64,000 bases of DNA from Diploptera punctata. Its lineage: Eukaryota; Arthropoda; Insecta; Blattodea; Blaberidae. A model generated the notes under the pieces. It ran no database searches. It was not told where the DNA came from and saw only the letters and a program-made list of their open reading frames with translations. The translations under genes and the position numbers were made by a program. Below, one piece after another: positions 9,056 through 20,027 of the stretch (position 1 is the first letter of the stretch; each line of letters starts with the position of its first letter). The stretch lies in assembly GCA_030220185.1 (NCBI GenBank), contig JASPKZ010007250.1, positions 2,507,501 through 2,571,500 on the forward strand, in the 5' to 3' direction.

Positions 9056-9768
9056 TTATTTGCATAAAAAATTTTAAAGTAAAAAAAGTTAAAACATTTT
9101 AAGTAAGATTTTAACATACTTAAATTAATAACCAATAATATTTTAATTTTTTTATTAATTTAATTTAAAGGTAAGAAATTCAACATGGCATAACATAAAA
9201 TAAATTACAATTCAAGTATAGAAGTGATTTATGTATTCGTTGAAAAATTATGTCATCGACTATCAACTTTAGGATAAACATTTCAACTCATAGTTAATAA
9301 CTTAAGTCTTGCACGCTTGTATCATAATATAGTATTAATATAATAGTAATTTCGTTACGAAAATGAAACAACAAAAAGGGTGTAATTGGTCTTACAAAAT
9401 GCAATTTCTACTCGAAAATACCAACACTACAATGAATACTGGGTTATCATGTAATAGCTGGGAGCAATTTTAATATCAACTTGCTCCATTACTGCGAGAG
9501 CAGAAAACTAAATAAATTATAAACAAGAGAATGGGAATGCTCTCAATTTATATCATAACTCGACCCAAGTCATGGTGGAACGTTGCTCAGTTAATCAAAA
9601 CCAATTAAACGCTCAGCTATCGTAATCGATTTGCGAATTCGATCGCTTAACAACTTCACATTCGTAAAAAGAATAAATGTAACAGTTGAGACAATTACAA
9701 ATTTTATGAACTTCAAATATAAGAATGGCTGGGGATTACGTTAAAGATTGTAAATATTTAAGGGAGGC
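9056..9768. other. Unassigned AT-rich sequence
   Basis: No frame, repeat or motif is recognised. Confidence 0.5.
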
Positions 9769-10030
9769 TATTTAACTCATGCCCCAAATGGGAGTCAGTA
9801 ACCAATCACATTTCGATGAATTTTGATTTACAACCAATCACAGTCTTTTTCACCTCGATTTTATAAATTTAATTTTATCACTTTAACACCAAGCTCCACC
9901 ATTTTAACATTCTGAACAGGTCAGAGCATTATTTTGCAGTGATTGACTCTCTGAGAAATACGTTGAATATAACAATTTATATATTAAGATGTAAGAATTC
10001 TAGAATGCATGTGGCTACCAGATTGTATAT
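9769..10030 (+). repeat. Dispersed repeat J, copy 1
   Basis: This shares CTATTTAACTCATGCCCCAA, CATTCTGAACAGGTCAGAGC and CATTATTTTGCAGTGA with 16302-16512. The later copy lacks about 45 bp before GGCTACCAGATT. No coding capacity is seen. Confidence 0.7.
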
Positions 10031-10539
10031 AACATATTATTTCCCAGGATTTTACATTCCAGAAAAATATAATTGACATATTTACATCATAGGACGTCAG
10101 AAATTAATTAATAACCTAAATTGTTGCTTATAAACAAGTGATATTGCGATCATTTGGCAATAAATAATATGATCTGGTTGCAGTGATGAACGAATCAAGC
10201 ATAACAAACACTTCTCATTTGTTTTCAAATATCGCCGTTTACATTAAATATGTAAACATTTTAAAACAACTATATTTAAATAATGATTTGTGAGTAAACA
10301 GCTTAATTTTATTCGTTGAATATTACTAAAAAATGCCAGTCTTCATTTCCAAATTCTCTAGATAAATTCACTCTTCACTTCGTGAGTCGTGACTTTATCG
10401 ATAATTTGGAAATCACTCGTGCATTACTTATGATAAAACTCTTCTACTAGAAGAAGCCTTATATTATAAAATGATAATTAATTAGACTTTCGCACAACAT
10501 CTAGTCCCTAACGCATACACAGAATGGGATATAAATTAA
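10031..10539. other. Unassigned AT-rich sequence
   Basis: Nothing recognised. Confidence 0.5.
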
Positions 10540-10772
10540 CTCACTGGCTCTATCGAACCCTTATGTTCATGAACCTGCGGACATAACCTTTCCACACATC
10601 CCTATCAAGAGCTGCTTTATACCCTGTATAATCTACTTCCTTCAAATCATGGCTAATTTTATTCTCCCACCTCGTTATTGGTCTACCAACCGGGCGCTTT
10701 CCCAATGGTTTTCCTACAAGAAGCTACCATCCTACTCTTCCATTCCCCATTCGTGCCTCATGTATATCAGTT
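10540..10772 (-). mobile_element. LINE-A 3' end
   Basis: The minus-strand text corresponds to the last ~75 codons of LINE-A. It begins at the GNGRVG segment and runs through GRPITRWE, then the YTGY-type block, to TTCGATAGAGCCAGTGAG. It is 5'-truncated and diverged, with frameshifts. Confidence 0.75.
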
Positions 10773-10892
10773 ACACACATAATATTGTATAAGTGACGAA
10801 AAAACATTTGTATTGTGGATGATTGTTTAAATAAAAATAATAATATTATTTGGTATGTTATTAATATTATTATATTTATTATTATTACTATT

Positions 10893-11458
10893 AAACTCCA
10901 CCATTGCCGGTCCCAAGTTCGGATGAGAACGAAGGAGGAGAGGAGTGACACCTCGTTAAAAAACCTAGGTTCAGCTGACCCGGCTGATAGTACCTTGTGA
11001 GGTTCCCTAGCCAGGGTTACGGTGAAGACCCCAACGACGGATGCAGCAGAGTGCAGACGGCGGATGAAACAATACAAGGTGAAAGACTCTTAGCTGCAGT
11101 GAAAGGAACTGATATATGGTAGATTCCAGAAAAAAAAGTCTCTGGTCCTCCAGGTTGGGGGGGATTGATGCTATGGGCCAGTTCCTCATACATTGTAAAA
11201 AAAAGATTAATGCTAAAAAACCCAAATATATAGCCTCGGATATGAAACACACACAACAGCAAATAAATATTGACATGGATACCTCCTGGAAAAGGGAAAC
11301 GTGGTAGACCAAAGTCAACGTGGATAAAGGGAATTCAAGACAACAAGAAGAAGCGAAATATGACAGAAGCAGACACGCAAGACCAGTAAGTGTGGAAGAA
11401 AAACATTGTATGTTTCTGGTTGAGGATACCTGTGTATATATCACAAATAATCCTGAAA
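10893..11458 (+). mobile_element. LINE-B/C composite: 5' leader joined to C-terminal tail
   Basis: The leader (GCCGGTCCCAAG ... AGCCAGGGTTACGGTGAAGA ... GGTCCTCCAGGTTGGGGG) matches 12941-13290. Near 11265-11275 the text jumps to an ORF tail reading KRGRPKSTWIKGIQ, which is LINE-B/C-like, then a stop and a short 3' end. Everything from the endonuclease through the RT core is missing. Several of the listed minus-strand frames here are shadows. Confidence 0.65.
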
Positions 11459-11482
11459 TAATATATATATATATATATATAT
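11459..11482. repeat. (TA)n microsatellite
   Basis: A short TA run between two LINE-derived segments. Confidence 0.9.
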
Positions 11483-11641
11483 TATTCAAACAAAATATAT
11501 GGGTACGTGAAGAGTTAAAACAGTATTAGATAGAAAAAAAATCTTAGAACAAGTGTGTAAATTTAATTACCTCGGTCACTTAATATCAGATAAAAGAAAT
11601 GACACATATATAAAGTTACAAAAAATACAATGCAATAAATG
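11483..11641 (+). mobile_element. LINE-E fragment, left part split by SINE-2
   Basis: EQVCKFNYLGHLISDKR corresponds to EQVSDFSYLGSVF in the LINE-E copy at 46158. The copy is cut at 11641 by SINE-2 and resumes at 11936. The last 16 bases (TACAATGCAATAAATG, 11626-11641) are the left target-site duplication. Confidence 0.7.
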
Positions 11642-11935
11642 GGAGCACGCCGTAGCGTAGTGGTTAAGGCACTGCGCTACAAACCGGAAGGTCGAGGGTT
11701 CAAGTCCCGGTGGGGTCAGGATTTTTAAACTGACTCAAACCTTCTGGTGGCACCATGGCTCTGGGGTCGAATCAGCCTCTAACTGAAATGAGTACCAGAT
11801 GCTTGTTCTGGGGGTGAAGGCGCCCGACACGCCGGCTGACATAAAGTGACGATTGTCTAGAAAAAGTGGGAGCCTTAACATCCTACTTCCCCAAGGGCCT
11901 CCCGAGGCCTGTAGTGGGACCACTTTACTTTACTT
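11642..11935 (+). mobile_element. SINE-2 with 16-bp target-site duplication
   Basis: A complete SINE-2 with box A TAGCGTAGTGGTTAAGG, box B GGTTCAAGTCCC, the usual body and the end ACTTTACTTTAC. The 16-bp duplication TACAATGCAATAAATG at 11626-11641 and 11936-11951 shows LINE-type retroposition into the older LINE-E copy. Confidence 0.92.
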
Positions 11936-12369
11936 TACAATGCAATAAATGTTGGTAAACAAATGTCAACCGCAACCAAACTGAGATTACAAAATATAAT
12001 TGAAAAATCAAGACTGAAAGATAGTAGAAAATAGGATACTAAATTCTAAAAACAAATCAACATTGCAAGCAGCATAGATGAGATTTTTACGTCCACTCCT
12101 AGGTTTGACAAAAAATGAACAAGCAAAGAAACACAGAAACACGCGAAAAATTAAAAGTTCAAAATATATATTTGAATGAATTCAGAATTATCAAAGCAAT
12201 TGGTTACAACATTCCAAAGAATGGACCCATCTCGTTTTCATAAATTAACATTGCAGCATCAACCCGAAGGACATCGAGATAAAGGAAGACCAAAATTAAA
12301 ATGGGTGACCAACTACATTTAGAGATCTCATAGGAACTAGCTCAAATGACCAAAACCTAAAAAAAGTTC
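11936..12369 (+). mobile_element. LINE-E fragment, right part, to the 3' end
   Basis: After the duplication, heavily decayed LINE-E follows, with pieces such as LKVQNIYLNEF and GRPKLKWVTNYI and many stops and shifts. It ends at an (ATT)n tract. Compared with 46158-46960 this copy is clearly older. Confidence 0.6.
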
Positions 12370-12370
12370 A

Positions 12371-12371
12371 C

Positions 12372-12420
<49 letters not shown>
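12371..12420. repeat. (ATT)n microsatellite
   Basis: About 16 ATT units at the end of a LINE copy. Confidence 0.95.
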
Positions 12421-12423
<3 letters not shown>

Positions 12424-12735
12424 CTCACGGGTCCTCATCTAGGGGATATGTAGATGGCGACCACAAGGTGCCCAAGCTGAGCAAAACATTTCTTCCACTT
12501 ACTTGTGTTTTGTACTCTTTTAACTTTACTATCTAACCTGTCTTAGTTAACTCTTGTTTTTTCGACCCCGACGCTATTAGGGCATCCGAGGGCTAGGGCG
12601 TCTTTCCTTTCATTCCTTTCTTCCATTTCTACTTTCCTCTATTTTATTCTCTTCTCCAGAAAAGCCTGACCAGAGGCTATAAGATGGCAGTCCCATCACT
12701 GGTCTTGCCTTCCTTTGGCCAGCAACCTATCGAAG
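12421..12735 (+). mobile_element. Probable LINE-D 5' leader
   Basis: GC-richer text (GGCGACCACAAGGTGCCCAA, TTTTTTCGACCCCGACGCTA, CAGAGGCTATAAGATGGCAG) resembles, from memory, leaders of insect LINEs. It is joined directly to a LINE-D tail at 12736. The identification rests on position and recall only. Confidence 0.4.
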
Positions 12736-12898
12736 GACTATTATTATGCTTTCAAGTCATATACGAGAATTTCCCGGAAGGATCAAACTTATGATGGGAA
12801 CGAAGATCTCTGGGCCGTCCTATGAAACGCTGGAGGGCAAATTTTCTATAGGATCGTAACAGGCCTTGGCCTAATACTTGGAAGGAACAAGAAGAAGA
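12736..12898 (+). mobile_element. LINE-D tail
   Basis: SLGRPMKRWRANF is followed by a stop, then CAGGCCTTGGCCTAATACTT and GAAGGAACAAGAAGAAG, the LINE-D 3' terminus. The 39-bp insert at 39825-39863 is a copy of exactly this terminus on the other strand. Confidence 0.7.

Positions 12899-12940
<42 letters not shown>
12899..12940. repeat. (ATT)n microsatellite
   Basis: A clean ATT run between a LINE-D tail and a LINE-C composite. Confidence 0.95.
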
Positions 12941-12944
<4 letters not shown>

Positions 12945-13946
12945 CGCCATGGCCGGTCCCAAGCCCGGATGAGAAAGGAGGAGGGGGAGGAGTAACAACC
13001 TCGTTAAAAAACCAGGGTTCAGTTGGCTCCGACTGATAGTACTCTGAAAGGGCCCCTAGCCAGGGTTACGGTGAAGACCTCAACGGCAGAGTCGGCGCAG
13101 AAGGAGTCCTTCATCACGGCGGATCTGGCGGAAGAGGCAACCCTATCTCTAAGGGAAATAGAGAAACGCTGCCTTGCGGTGAAGAGGGATCTTCAAAGGC
13201 TATGGGAGGAAAACCCAGACAGAAATTTTCCTGGTCCTCCAGGTTGGGGGTTTATGCTGTGGGCCAGCTCCCCACACATTAGAAAAAAAAAACAAAATGC
13301 TAAAAGACCAAATCAATCAAAGCCGGACAGAAAAAAGTATGAAAGACAAAAGCAACGAAAACGGACATTGAATATAGGCACGTGGAATGTACGAGGAATT
13401 AGAAACAAAATTAATGAAGTAGCAGGAGAATTATTCCAGAACAATATAGATATTATTGGGATAAGCATATTTGGAAAGACACAAAAAATATATTGGTAAA
13501 ACATTGGTGGAATCTGTTGCAATGTACGGAAGTGAGGTATGGACAATCAATAAGTACTACAAGAATAGACTAATAGCTCTAGAAATGGATTATTTACGAA
13601 GAAGTGCCAGAAAGTCTAAATTAGAACGTGTCACAAATAAGGAAATTAGAAACAAAATGGAAGCAGAAGAAAGCATAATTGAAAGAATTGAGGAAAAGGA
13701 ATTAAAGTGGTTAGGACATGTTTTAAGAATGGAAGATGAGCGATGGCCGAAGCAACTATATGAATGGCATCCTAACAGAAAGAAGAAAAGAGGAAGACCA
13801 AGGTTAACATGGAAGGAAAACATGAAGACAGTAATGCAAGCTAGAGGGCTAAGCATCGAAGATGCCCAAGACCGTAGGCTTTGGAGGTTTGGCACGGGAA
13901 GACGGCAGCAGCTGTAAAAACCCGAAGATAGATAGATAGATTATTA
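12941..13946 (+). mobile_element. LINE-C composite: 5' leader + endonuclease start + C-terminal tail
   Basis: This is the clearest composite. A ~400-bp leader is followed by the amino end of the ORF2 endonuclease (LNIGTWNVRGIRNKI; GTWNVRG is typical of APE-type endonucleases) and ELFQNNIDIIGIS. Around 13475-13485 the text jumps to the C-terminal region (SVAMYGSEVWTINKYYKNR, KELKWLGHVLRMEDERWPKQ, KRGRPRLTWKENMK, LWRFGTGRRQQL) and ends in GATAGATAGATT. Most of the endonuclease and the whole RT core are absent. The 158- and 148-codon frames at 13023-13499 and 13471-13917 are its two halves. The tail matches 3000-3462 closely, so the family was active. There is an (ATT)n run on each side. Confidence 0.8.
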
Positions 13947-14428
13947 TTATTATTATTAAACATTATCATGTTTCTGTATTAATGGAAAAACATTTTATTT
14001 AATTCCAAGATAATTTATAAGTTATGTTTCATTTTTGAATCTTTATTAAAAACCTGTAACATTGCTCAAGTGCTTGCCACATCGACGGTTGATGGAGTCG
14101 ATAAAGAAATTGAACTCCGGTTGACACATCAAGGACTGAATAAATGAAAGGAAGGCATTGTTATCACATATTTTGTGTGACAGTTGTAACAAAATACAAA
14201 CCGTCTTGACAAAAACAAGAATTGAACATTGATTTTCCACAAAAGAAGAAAATAAGTTCTCTCCATTTTTATGAATAAGTTATATATATATTTCCATTCA
14301 TCCTAACACTTTCATTTATCAGTCAAAACAATATTTTTTAGCAATAACTGTAACGTCAAAATATGAGCTGGCGTATCTAGATCTTGTTATTGAAAGTAAT
14401 ATGTTCAGACAAGCCATTCGCATGCAAT

Positions 14429-14431
<3 letters not shown>
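13947..14431. other. Unassigned sequence
   Basis: A short (ATT)n run comes first. The minus-strand frame at 14046-14240 vaguely recalls a mariner transposase end, but no diagnostic motif is present. Confidence 0.4.

Positions 14432-14494
<63 letters not shown>
14432..14494. repeat. (ATA)n microsatellite
   Basis: About 20 units immediately upstream of a SINE-1 head. Confidence 0.95.
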
Positions 14495-14495
<1 letters not shown>

Positions 14496-14690
14496 GTCCA
14501 CCGCTGTGGTCTCGAGGTACCGTGCTGTCTTGTCACGCAGCGGGCCCGGGTTCGATCCCCGGCCGGGAATGTTTTTCTGGGTGAGGTTTTTATAGGAGTT
14601 TTTCCTCACCTCTAAGACAAATGTCAGGAAAACTTTAAGGCCCAAACGGTCCCCGAAATCATATGGCCATCGCAATCATCATAATTCATA
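14495..14690 (+). mobile_element. SINE-1, 3'-truncated
   Basis: Head GTCCACCGCTGTGGTCTCG, box B GGGTTCGATCCCC and the body to CATATGGCCATC are present. The hairpin end and ATGGATGG tail are missing. Confidence 0.85.
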
Positions 14691-14699
14691 TTCATCTTA

Positions 14700-14810
14700 G
14701 ATTAATCTTAGGATTCCAGGTGCCCCAACCTCAGAAATGGGTTACAAATACGCCATGCCAGAAGAGAACACCAGGAATGTCAAAAGACAACCTGGGACAT
14801 TTGCAAAATA
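14700..14810 (+). repeat. Dispersed repeat shared with 59505-59590
   Basis: CCCAACCTCAGAAATGGGTT and ATACGCCATGCCAGAAGAGA recur with small changes at 59505-59590. It may be a LINE leader segment, but nothing proves this. Confidence 0.5.
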
Positions 14811-14814
14811 ATTA

Positions 14815-14831
14815 TAGTAATAATAATAATG

Positions 14832-14912
<81 letters not shown>
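14815..14912. repeat. (AAT)n microsatellite
   Basis: A near-pure ~98-bp run. The poly-Asn frame spanning it is an artefact. Confidence 0.95.
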
Positions 14913-15029
14913 GCAGATTTATTTTACCTGGCAGCGTTAAGATCTTGAGGCCATGTCTACCACTCAATCAGGTTAGAGAAAGAAAATACAAAAAAATACT
15001 GTTATACCTAAATTACAATAAACAAATTT

Positions 15030-15826
15030 ATTACATGCCGATAGCGAGGAGATACTTAAGGCCAACACGCACACACTACTGAGTAACATTAAGAAATTGG
15101 TACTGGAAGTAAATATCAATAAAGCCAAATATATGGTCACACATAGAAATACATTATATAATGGAAATGGACAGCTAATGACAAAAGAGAGAAATGTCGA
15201 GGAACTGGCTGAATTTAAATACCTAGGAACAATAATCACAAAAAGAGATGAGATGCACAAGGAAATTAAACATAGGCTCAATTCTGGAAATGCGTGCTAT
15301 TGTGCATTGCAGAGACTCTTGACGTCCCAACTCCTTTAAAAAAACGTTAAACTGAAAATATATAAAACTATTATTCTACCAGTTATATTATATGGATGCG
15401 AAACATGGACTCTTACTTTAAGGGAGGAAAAGAGATTATGAATATTTGAGAATAAAGTTCTTAGGAAAATTTTTGGACCAAAGAGAGATGAACAGACAGG
15501 TGATTGGAGAAGGCTGCATAACAGTGAATTACATGGTCTTTATAGGAAGTCAGATATAATGAGAACAGTTAAGTCTCGTAGACTGCGATGGGCAGGACAA
15601 GTTACACGAATGGGTAATGAAAGACGTACATGGAAGCTTCTTGTAGGAAAACCAGAGGGAAAACGCCCAGTTGGTAGACCAAGAATGAGGTGGCAGAATA
15701 ACATTAACTATGATTTGAGGGAAGTAGATTATACAGGGGATGATTGGAAAGTATTGGCTCAGGATAGGGATATATGGAGAGCTTATGTCCGCCATGAACC
15801 TACGGGTTCCTAGTGCCAGTGAGTTA
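15030..15826 (+). mobile_element. LINE-A copy (RT C-terminal half, 3' end)
   Basis: This is the longest LINE-A tail in plus orientation. It runs from GAGGAGATACTTAAGGCC through NINKAKYMVTHRN, EFKYLGTIITKRDEM, LYGCETWTLTLREEKR, RRLRWAGQVTRMGNERR, KRPVGRPRMRWQNN and AQDRDIWRAYV to CCAGTGAGTTAG. Frames at 15097-15339 and 15559-15813 are pieces separated by a shift and stops near 15340-15440. The catalytic RT motifs lie upstream and are missing. Dead copy. Confidence 0.85.

Positions 15827-15827
<1 letters not shown>

Positions 15828-15873
<46 letters not shown>
15828..15873. repeat. (TA)n microsatellite
   Basis: It follows directly on the LINE-A 3' end. Confidence 0.95.
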
Positions 15874-15876
<3 letters not shown>

Positions 15877-15889
15877 TCATATCGTGTCG

Positions 15890-16167
15890 AGGGATGGGAT
15901 GAGATGAAGTACTCTATATAAATGTTTGCGAATGACATGTGAGCCGGCCGACCACACCTGATGCAACATCAAGGAGCAGATGAACGAAGTGAAACTAAAT
16001 GGGTGAGATGAGTATCGAGAAATGGTGGAATGAAATTGTGGCAACGTAAAACACCGAGAAAAACCTGCCCAAGCCCCGTTTCATCCAACACAAAACCCAC
16101 ATGGATCTCGGGACTCTAGCGGTGAGATGCGAGCGTCTAACCGCTTGCGCCATGGAGCCGCCTACAT
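15890..16167 (-). mobile_element. SINE-6 copy
   Basis: The minus strand starts GGCGGCTCCATGGCGCAAGC with box A-like GCGCAAGCGGTTAGACG. A tRNA-like arm, a body and an ATCCCTCGACACGATATG end follow. Only one copy is visible, so the family is inferred from its tRNA-like head alone. Confidence 0.55.
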
Positions 16168-16301
16168 AGTAAGCTACATTACAGTTATTATTTGCTATAT
16201 AGTTTTATTTACTCTAGATTTAAAGAATGAAATATGAAATATACAAGATAGAGCAATGAGAGAAAATACTATTAATGACAGGATAAATTTAGTTCTGGTG
16301 A

Positions 16302-16505
16302 CTATTTAACTCATGCCCCAAGTGGGAATCAATGACCAATCACATTTCGCTGATTTTTGATTTACAATCAATCACAGTCATGTTTTGGCCTCGAATTTAT
16401 CAACTAAAGTTTATCATATTAAAGAAAGCTCCTCGTTTTTAACATTCTGAATAGGTCAGAGCATTATTTTGCAGTGACTGACTCTCTAAGAAATACGGCT
16501 ACCAG

Positions 16506-16543
<38 letters not shown>
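16302..16543 (+). repeat. Dispersed repeat J, copy 2, ending in (TA)n
   Basis: This is the counterpart of 9769-10030 with a ~45-bp deletion before GGCTACCAGATTATA. A (TA)n run fills 16508-16543. Confidence 0.7.
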
Positions 16544-16546
<3 letters not shown>

Positions 16547-16622
16547 CATGAATGTCAGCTCACAGAGCATGCGGGAGATAACATAAAAACATTTGTAGCA
16601 ATTGATTATACCACCATAAGTA

Positions 16623-17021
16623 TGTATTGTATTGTAACCCTATGTTTTCCCTTTACAGAGATTTAGGCGCTCTCCCCCTACAGGGAAGAATTTGAACCAT
16701 ACTAATTTAGTTACACTTGTTTTCGTATAGATGCCATTTTGAGTGGTACGTGGTCAGCGTTCCGCCTAATATTACATCTAGGAAACCAAGGTAGTATTAG
16801 GACGGGAAAATTCGGTAAATTTAGCTTAGAGGCCTTTTCATTCAGGCTTAAGGATTTTTTACGAGTCTGAAAATCTTCAGACTCGGGACCCACGGCTTAA
16901 AGTCCCTCCCGGAGGACTTGCTCCTTGGATTTTTCCGTCCTAAAAAATCCATCGACCCCGGTCGGGTTTGAACCCGCGACCCTTGAGACCAGAAGCAAGG
17001 AGCATAACCACTAGTCCACTT
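16623..17021 (-). mobile_element. SINE-3 copy with TSD
   Basis: The minus strand has a head with GGACTAGTGGTTATGCTCC (box A) and GGGTTCAAACCCGACC (box B). A long body follows with CTTAAGCCTGAATGAAAAGG and GGGGGAGAGCGCCTAAATCT. Flanks TACCACCATAAGTA (16609-16622) and TACCACAATAAGTA (17022-17035) are a 14-bp duplication with one mismatch. Confidence 0.9.
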
Positions 17022-17040
17022 TACCACAATAAGTAAGAGG

Positions 17041-17749
17041 AAAAAATTATATCGTAATTATTTTTAAATACCCCTGCCGTTTACCCGGCGTTGTCCGGGA
17101 ATCTACTCATCCCGAACTTCTTGGCGTAAATGAGATGAAAGGCAAAAAATAATTACTTATGATTAGTTGAATAAGTAAAATTAAAAATAATTATAAATGT
17201 ATATCGTAATTATTTTAAGATTCCCCGTGCTGATTACCCGGTGTTGCCCGGAAATCTACTTATCTCGATCTTTTTGGCATAGGCCTATATATGATCTAAA
17301 AGAACAAAATTCCTTATTGCGAGTTATCTGTAAAAGAATACCTGCTATGCCTGCACAGGAATCTACGTACTTGTCTCGATCTTCTTGGCATCAATGAAAG
17401 ATAAAAATGGTTATTGTGAGTTATACGTAAGAGATAAACATATGCTGTCGCGGACGTTTTTGTAGAGCTTTTTGAGATATTCAATTCTGTGTACATTAAT
17501 TTTGTGTAGTTGTTATGGTTTAGGCAGCGTAAGCCATTTAAGCGTTCAAAGAGCTACATTTTTTTTACGTTTTCCACTATAAAGGGCGATTTTTAAGGGT
17601 GTAGGAGTTGAGTATCACAACTTCTATAGCCTATGTTCAACCCGGGAATCTCCTGAACATTTTGCGAAAAGCCCTATCACAATCGGATCGACGGTATGGC
17701 CGCGCATAAAGTGGGAACAAACAAACAAACATTTATTTTTATATATTAG
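17041..17749 (+). mobile_element. H element, partial copy with internal repeats
   Basis: Degenerate direct repeats of roughly 120-140 bp carry ACCCGGCGTTGTCCGGGAAT and CGATCTTCTTGGCAT. A unique 3' part follows (GCTGTCGCGGACGTTTTTGT, AATCTCCTGAACATTTTGCG), ending near AACAAACAAACATTTATTT and TATATTAGAT. It matches 37084-37989. No coding frame is seen and the superfamily is unknown. Confidence 0.75.
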
Positions 17750-18618
17750 ATGATTAGTTGCTGCGAAATAAGGACAATCATTTAAAATCCGAGATGAAGG
17801 TTTTTCCTAAGACATCCCTAGTTCAACTTTTGATTTCGATGCTATAAATGAAACCTATTTCTAAGCGAAAAGAAGTTTATTAAAACTGAAATTGACATCT
17901 ACTTCAAGCAGGGAACTAGAATACTACGAACCATTCCACTCATAGCTGAAGTATTGCATTTAACCAGCAAGTTTAAGAAACCACGAAAAATAAAACTTAA
18001 GGGGAGTTTTGATTAGCTTTCTGAAATAAGTGAACATTACAGATGTCTGCTCTTTTAATTTTCAACTTCATCACAACTTAAATCTGGAAATGACGGTTCA
18101 ACAATAAGCCTTCAACATCTTCATCCAACAACCGTCAATTCAAAATTATTTTACAAGTATAAATTAAAATTTTGCATTAACATAAACTCTGTGCCTTATC
18201 CTCTCTGCGTCCCGACATGCACTCATTTTTTGTGCTTAATGGGGTTTCAGGTAAGTTACATATATGTTTTTTGGGAGGAGGGAGTTAAAAACGTTGGGGA
18301 GGAAGGGTTTATGGGGGCCTTAAAATGAGATTTTGTCAAATTCAATTTTATTTTGACATTTAATGGGTTCATAGGGGTCAAAATGACACATTTTCAAGAA
18401 AAAGAAGTTAGGGAGGGGGAATCTAAGAGGATTTTATGCGAAAAAAACTTCAGGACTTTTCTCTAATGCAAAAAAAAAACGTGTTTAATATAGAGATAAT
18501 GTTACTAGATTCAATAAAAATAATTGGAGGAATTTTTAACACATATTTATAAAACAATGTCTATTGTATTATACATTATGTCAAATTACTAATATTAAAT
18601 TATTATTATTATTATTAT
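17750..18618. other. Unassigned sequence
   Basis: No gene is recognised. The stretch 18290-18420 is G-rich and repeats short phrases such as GGGGGCCTTAAAATGA and AGGGGTCAAAATGACA, a weak internal direct repeat. A short (ATT)n run precedes 18619. Confidence 0.4.
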
Positions 18619-18930
18619 GTCCACCGCTGTCGTCTCGAGGTAGCGTGCTGCCTTGTCACGCAGCGGGCCCGGTTCGATCCCCGGTCGGGGCAGTGTTTCT
18701 TATTTTTCCTCACCTGTAAGACAAATGTCAGGAAAACTTTAAGGCCCAAACGGTCCCCGAAATCATATGGCCATCATCATCCTTATCATTATCATCATCA
18801 TCATCATCCTTCACCGGTGTGGAAAGCAACAGGAAGCTTCTACAACTACAACTCCCAGTAAAGCTGCAAGCATAGCATTAAAATGCTATGATTGCAGTGA
18901 AGGACCTGCCTTCGGGCGGAATTACAATGG
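18619..18930 (+). mobile_element. SINE-1, nearly complete
   Basis: Head through box B GGTTCGATCCCC, a body with a small deletion after the head, the hairpin ATAGCATTAAAATGCTAT and the end ATTACAATGGATT, merging into (ATT)n. Confidence 0.9.

Positions 18931-18972
<42 letters not shown>
18931..18972. repeat. (ATT)n microsatellite at a SINE-1 3' end
   Basis: An ATT run directly continues the SINE tail. The poly-Ile and poly-Leu frames across it are artefacts. Confidence 0.95.
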
Positions 18973-18984
18973 AATTATAACAAA

Positions 18985-19335
18985 CACGTATGTCGATGGT
19001 AATGGATTTCTTAAGGAGAGCAGCAAGATGTTCAAAATTATAAATAAATAAGAAATACTATCTTACGAGAAAAAAAAGAATATCAGATATTCAATAGTAG
19101 ACTATACAAGATGTAATCAGTTAAATTGGTTTGGGCATATCAACGAATGCAAGAAGAAAGGGTATCCAGAAAAACATTGGAATGGTGTCCACCTAGAAGA
19201 AGAAGGGAAAGAAGACCTCGAAACTCGTGGTTGCAAGAAATAAGAACTGGAATGTGAACAAGAGGTCTGAAGGGCATGGAGTGGATGGATAGAGAAGAGT
19301 GGAGAAAGAAAATAAAACTTTAGGTACAAAAAGAT
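18985..19335 (+). mobile_element. LINE-F tail
   Basis: MDFLRRAARCSKL opens the segment. After shifts it continues KLVWAYQRMQEERVSRKTLE, RRRRERRPRNSWLQEI and WMDREEWRKKI. This is the LINE-B/C style of carboxy tail with its own wording. Other LINE-F pieces are at 24775-25200 (-) and 63755-63850 (+). Confidence 0.75.
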
Positions 19336-19954
19336 GTTTAAACATTAAAAATCTGTATATAATTAAAAATTATTATAAATGCCTTTGCCTTTAATTCATT
19401 TCCTAATAACAGCTATTTTGTAACAAAAATAAGACCTGTCTTCATGCAAATAGTGCACCACTCATTAATTTATTCATTCAATAAAATAAACAACAGAAAA
19501 GCTAAATTGAGAGGTCTATTCATAACTACGTATTAATATCAGAAGAAAAGTTAGCATTGTTCTACCCGATAGCATAGGTTTCATCAACTAAAATTGAGTA
19601 ATTTATTTGTCACAAATCATGAACCAGCGTATTTCGCTTACCTGGAAATACATGCTATTCCAGTTTATGTTTCCTGCATCGGTGCTTACAGTCGGGAAAC
19701 GAACGGTTTGAATCATGGCTTTATTAATTGATGTCAGATACCGGTAGATGATCAGGATATTGAAGGAAATTTAACACCGGTTCTCTTGGTTCTGCCAATC
19801 GTGCAGGTCAGTAGCCACAAATATATACACACACACATACACACGCACACACACACTGAAATCGAAATCAAATCTCCAAAATATTTTTCATATTCCTCCT
19901 TCAATTTTGAACCAAGGTTCATTTTATAAATATCTCCACATAAGTTGATCTGGT
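19336..19954. other. Unassigned sequence with (AC)n
   Basis: A CA-rich microsatellite lies at about 19827-19856. I see nothing else. Confidence 0.5.
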
Positions 19955-20027
19955 GCATTAGCGGTTATCACTCTTCCATCTGTTTTCGGGGTTTGCATGT
20001 TCAAGTCCTGGCGAATGTAGGGATTTA

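Noticed and set aside
11642..11720. Functional tRNA genes at SINE heads
   Set aside because: The A and B boxes are present but the arms do not fold as mature tRNA, and each is attached to a repeated body.
13023..13499. 158-codon frame as a possible host gene
   Set aside because: It is the leader and endonuclease start of a LINE-C composite (GTWNVRG).
14046..14240. mariner transposase end on the minus strand
   Set aside because: There is only a vague resemblance of the last ~20 residues; no conserved PPYSPDLxPxD-type block is present.
14663..15082. 139-codon frame rich in Asn
   Set aside because: It reads through SINE-1, a dispersed repeat and an (AAT)n tract; the poly-Asn run is microsatellite translation.
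15828..15873. (TA)n tracts as replication origins or telomeric DNA
   Set aside because: They are ordinary microsatellites; no TTAGG arrays or other origin features accompany them.
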